This document shows, one piece after another, positions 62,257-64,000 of a stretch of DNA of 64,000 nt. The DNA is from Winogradskyella ouciana. Its GTDB lineage: Bacteria; Bacteroidota; Bacteroidia; Flavobacteriales; Flavobacteriaceae. Numbering within the stretch: position 1 is the stretch's first letter; each line of letters begins with the position of its first letter. The stretch spans positions 124,001 through 188,000 of the forward strand of contig NZ_WJYA01000008.1 in the NCBI RefSeq assembly GCF_009709615.1. Direction: 5' to 3'. The position numbers were made by a program, and so were the translations under genes. The notes beneath the pieces are model-generated. The model was not told where the DNA came from and searched no databases. It was given only the letters and a program-made list of their open reading frames with translations.

Positions 62257-63339
62257 TTAACCATATTCTTCCCCAAAATTAGCTTTTACATTTTGGAGTA
62301 CTTTCTTAATATCTTGCTCTTTAGACTTAGGAAAGATAAGTAAAACTTCATCTTTATCTACAATGATATAATCTTTTAAACCATCAATAACAACAATTTT
62401 ATCCTTTTTAGATCTAATCATATTACCAGATGCATCTTCCGCCAGGACTTTAGAATTTACTACTGCATTGTTGTTTTCATCCTTATCCAATTTATCATAA
62501 AGACTTCCCCAAGTGCCCAAATCATTCCAATCAAAGGTTGCCGGAATTACATATACATTATCGCTCTTTTCCATTAACGCATAATCAACTGAGATGTTTT
62601 CAGCCTTACCATAATTATCTCTTATAAAATCATCTTCAAACTCAGTATTATAGATACTATAACCACTTTCAAATAGTTGAAATAATTCAGGTTGATTATT
62701 TTCAAAAGCAGAAATCACAGATTTAACACTCCACATAAAAATACCAGCGTTCCATAAGAAATTGCCTTGTTCTAAGAACGACTTCGCTGTGTTGTAATCT
62801 GGTTTTTCCCTAAACTGACTAACAGGCTTAATTTCTGAAGTTGAAGATTTATCATATTCAATATAGCCATAACCTGTATTTGGAAATGTTGGTGTAATTC
62901 CTAAAGTCATTAACGCATCGTTAGATTCACAAAAATCAAAGGCTGTTTTTACATTATTTGAAAAAGCTTCTTCGTCCTCAATCCAATGGTCACTAGGTGC
63001 TACAATCATTAAGGCATCTTCATTTTCCTTCTGAATTTTTAAAGATGCGTACAGAATGCATGGAGCTGTATTCCTCATAGCTGGCTCTAAAACCACCTGT
63101 CGTTTAGTGACACCAGGTAATTGCTCAAATACCAAATCGTTATAACGCTCATTGGTTAGAATGAAAATATTTTCTTCTGGAATGAGATTCGCCAGACGAT
63201 TAAAGGTTTTTTGTATCAAGGTATCTCCTGTACCCAGCATATCATGGAACTGCTTCGGAAAGTTTTGCGTACTTATAGGCCAAAATCTAGAGCCCACTCC
63301 ACCTGCCATTAGTATGGCGTAATAATTTTTATTTTTCAT
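62257..63339 (-). CDS. manC: Mannose-1-phosphate guanylyltransferase
   Basis: 360 residues from the second ATG at 63339; the first (63342) gives one extra Met and is also possible. Pyrophosphorylase start KNYYAILMAGGVGSRFWPIS, sugar-phosphate site APSDHWIEDEEAF, and WNAGIFMWS / VDYALMEKS / FDWNDLGTW, typical of ManC/Cpx-type enzymes. It makes GDP-mannose from mannose-1-phosphate and GTP for polysaccharide or glycan synthesis. No phosphomannose isomerase domain is fused. Its first codons overlap the SprT-like gene by about 11 bases. Confidence 0.92.
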   Translation of the reverse strand: MKNKNYYAILMAGGVGSRFWPISTQNFPKQFHDMLGTGDTLIQKTFNRLANLIPEENIFILTNERYNDLVFEQLPGVTKRQVVLEPAMRNTAPCILYASLKIQKENEDALMIVAPSDHWIEDEEAFSNNVKTAFDFCESNDALMTLGITPTFPNTGYGYIEYDKSSTSEIKPVSQFREKPDYNTAKSFLEQGNFLWNAGIFMWSVKSVISAFENNQPELFQLFESGYSIYNTEFEDDFIRDNYGKAENISVDYALMEKSDNVYVIPATFDWNDLGTWGSLYDKLDKDENNNAVVNSKVLAEDASGNMIRSKKDKIVVIDGLKDYIIVDKDEVLLIFPKSKEQDIKKVLQNVKANFGEEYG

Positions 63340-63931
63340 CAAATAATTCTACTTCTGCATTAGGATTAAACAAATATAACTTACCTGTTTTAACTTCTAC
63401 ACATTCAAAACGTTTTCTTCTTTGGTTGCCACGTTTAAAAATTCTACCGTTATATAATTTGAAATTTTTTCCAATAGGCACTTCAAACACAAAGGTTTTG
63501 TCTTCACCTTCATCAAACTGTTTTAAAGCATAAGCCAATTTTGTGTCGGTATCGCTCGATGCTTTTGGATTTTTGAAATGGCTTGCCAATAATGGTAATA
63601 ATTCCATTGGAAAGATTTCTGGTCGTAAAAATGGTAACATTAAATGCTGAAAGGTATGCTTCCATTCTTTGCCATGTGGTTTTATAAAACGACCAAATTT
63701 GTTATAAGCTTCAAAATGTGCTATTTCATGAATCAACGTGATTAAAAAACGATACGGATTTAAATTACCATTTACCGTAATTTGATGCTTACCATTGGGC
63801 AACTGCCTATAGTCACCATGTTTAGTCTTCCGTTCGTTCTTAACTTTAACGACAAGATTATCTTCAGCCAATAAGGTATCGACCTGTGGTTGCGCTTCTG
63901 TAGGTATAAAATCTAAAAGCTGTGTTCGCAT
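63329..63931 (-). CDS. SprT-like zinc metallopeptidase-fold protein
   Basis: 200 residues. The SprT/Spartan-like zinc motif HEIAH (68-72) with a third ligand His86 (KPHGKEWK). The C-terminal half lacks the usual four-cysteine zinc ribbon, so it is a short SprT variant. Eukaryotic relatives cut DNA-protein crosslinks; the bacterial role is unknown. It is coupled to manC by overlap. Confidence 0.85.
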   Translation of the reverse strand: MRTQLLDFIPTEAQPQVDTLLAEDNLVVKVKNERKTKHGDYRQLPNGKHQITVNGNLNPYRFLITLIHEIAHFEAYNKFGRFIKPHGKEWKHTFQHLMLPFLRPEIFPMELLPLLASHFKNPKASSDTDTKLAYALKQFDEGEDKTFVFEVPIGKNFKLYNGRIFKRGNQRRKRFECVEVKTGKLYLFNPNAEVELFDEK

Positions 63932-63963
63932 TGACGCAAAAATAATTGTAATTATTTAGACTC

Positions 63964-64000
63964 CTAATCCTTAACCACAATCATTTTAGAAGTATCGTTA
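63964..64000 (-). CDS. C-terminal tail of a T9SS cargo protein (runs off the right edge)
   Basis: Reading the minus strand from the window edge gives NDTSKMIVVKD and a stop at 63964. This ending is typical of type A T9SS sorting domains (...KxIVKD). Only 11 codons are inside the window. It is upstream of the SprT-like gene with a 32-base gap. Confidence 0.6.
   Translation of the reverse strand, partial: NDTSKMIVVKD

Overview
The window reads as chromosomal DNA of a member of the Bacteroidota, most likely Flavobacteriaceae. It is AT-rich. Many genes are preceded by the Bacteroidota-type promoter (-33 TTTG-like, -7 TAnnTTTG). It carries a SusC/SusD pair, proteins with the type IX secretion (T9SS) C-terminal sorting domain, an Mpl ligase, and a fused hypoxanthine phosphoribosyltransferase-adenylate kinase. 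I cannot name the genus. I saw no tRNA, rRNA, CRISPR array, prophage or insertion sequence. No gap between genes exceeds 300 bases.

Layout. 1-1016: start of fusA, then rpsG and rpsL (str operon, minus strand) with a clear promoter and a 5'-leader hairpin. 1129-6041: Omp85-like barrel, a T9SS-exported arylsulfotransferase-like protein, rlmB and a rhomboid protease. 6214-12625: SusC, SusD and two lipoproteins, closed by a strong terminator. 12673-18286: rarA, two tandem paralogous secreted proteins, a YjjG-type phosphatase, a deacetylase-like protein and radC. 18349-22311: DUF1569, PaiB-like, dienelactone hydrolase-like and PLP enzyme genes. 22610-24528: a two-gene type II restriction-modification module, probably acquired. 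24559-25911: mpl. 26024-31127: a tetR-ABC-HlyD-TolC export operon in which the ABC ATPase has lost almost every catalytic motif except Walker A. 31245-38516: a TPR protein and a giant alpha-2-macroglobulin whose C-terminal half holds several in-frame copies of a short palindromic repeat. 38664-43000: SDR, DUF4136 lipoprotein, K+ channel, obg and the HPRT-adenylate kinase fusion. 43155-47880: purK, purE, an M3 peptidase and a membrane-anchored LAS-type peptidase, with a candidate small RNA on the minus strand between purE and the M3 gene. 47928-50134: a GbsR/MarR regulator with two matching operators, two membrane proteins and a methyltransferase. 50202-51869: ECF sigma factor, small Cys/His protein and UbiA-like membrane protein. 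51992-57479: gcvP, a KAS III-like enzyme, a methyltransferase and a GT2 glycosyltransferase lacking an ATG. 57476-64000: PafA-like phosphatase, MlaE/MlaF, DUF389, manC, a SprT-like protein and the tail of a T9SS cargo gene.

The most notable signals are the repeat-invaded macroglobulin gene, the catalytically degenerate ABC exporter under an apparent TetR operator, the GbsR operator pair around its own gene, the predicted small RNA, and a restriction system whose two enzymes both point to an EcoRII/SsoII/PspGI-like specificity. Several families of short palindromic repeats lie between and inside genes. All assignments rest on reading motifs by eye; no database search was run.
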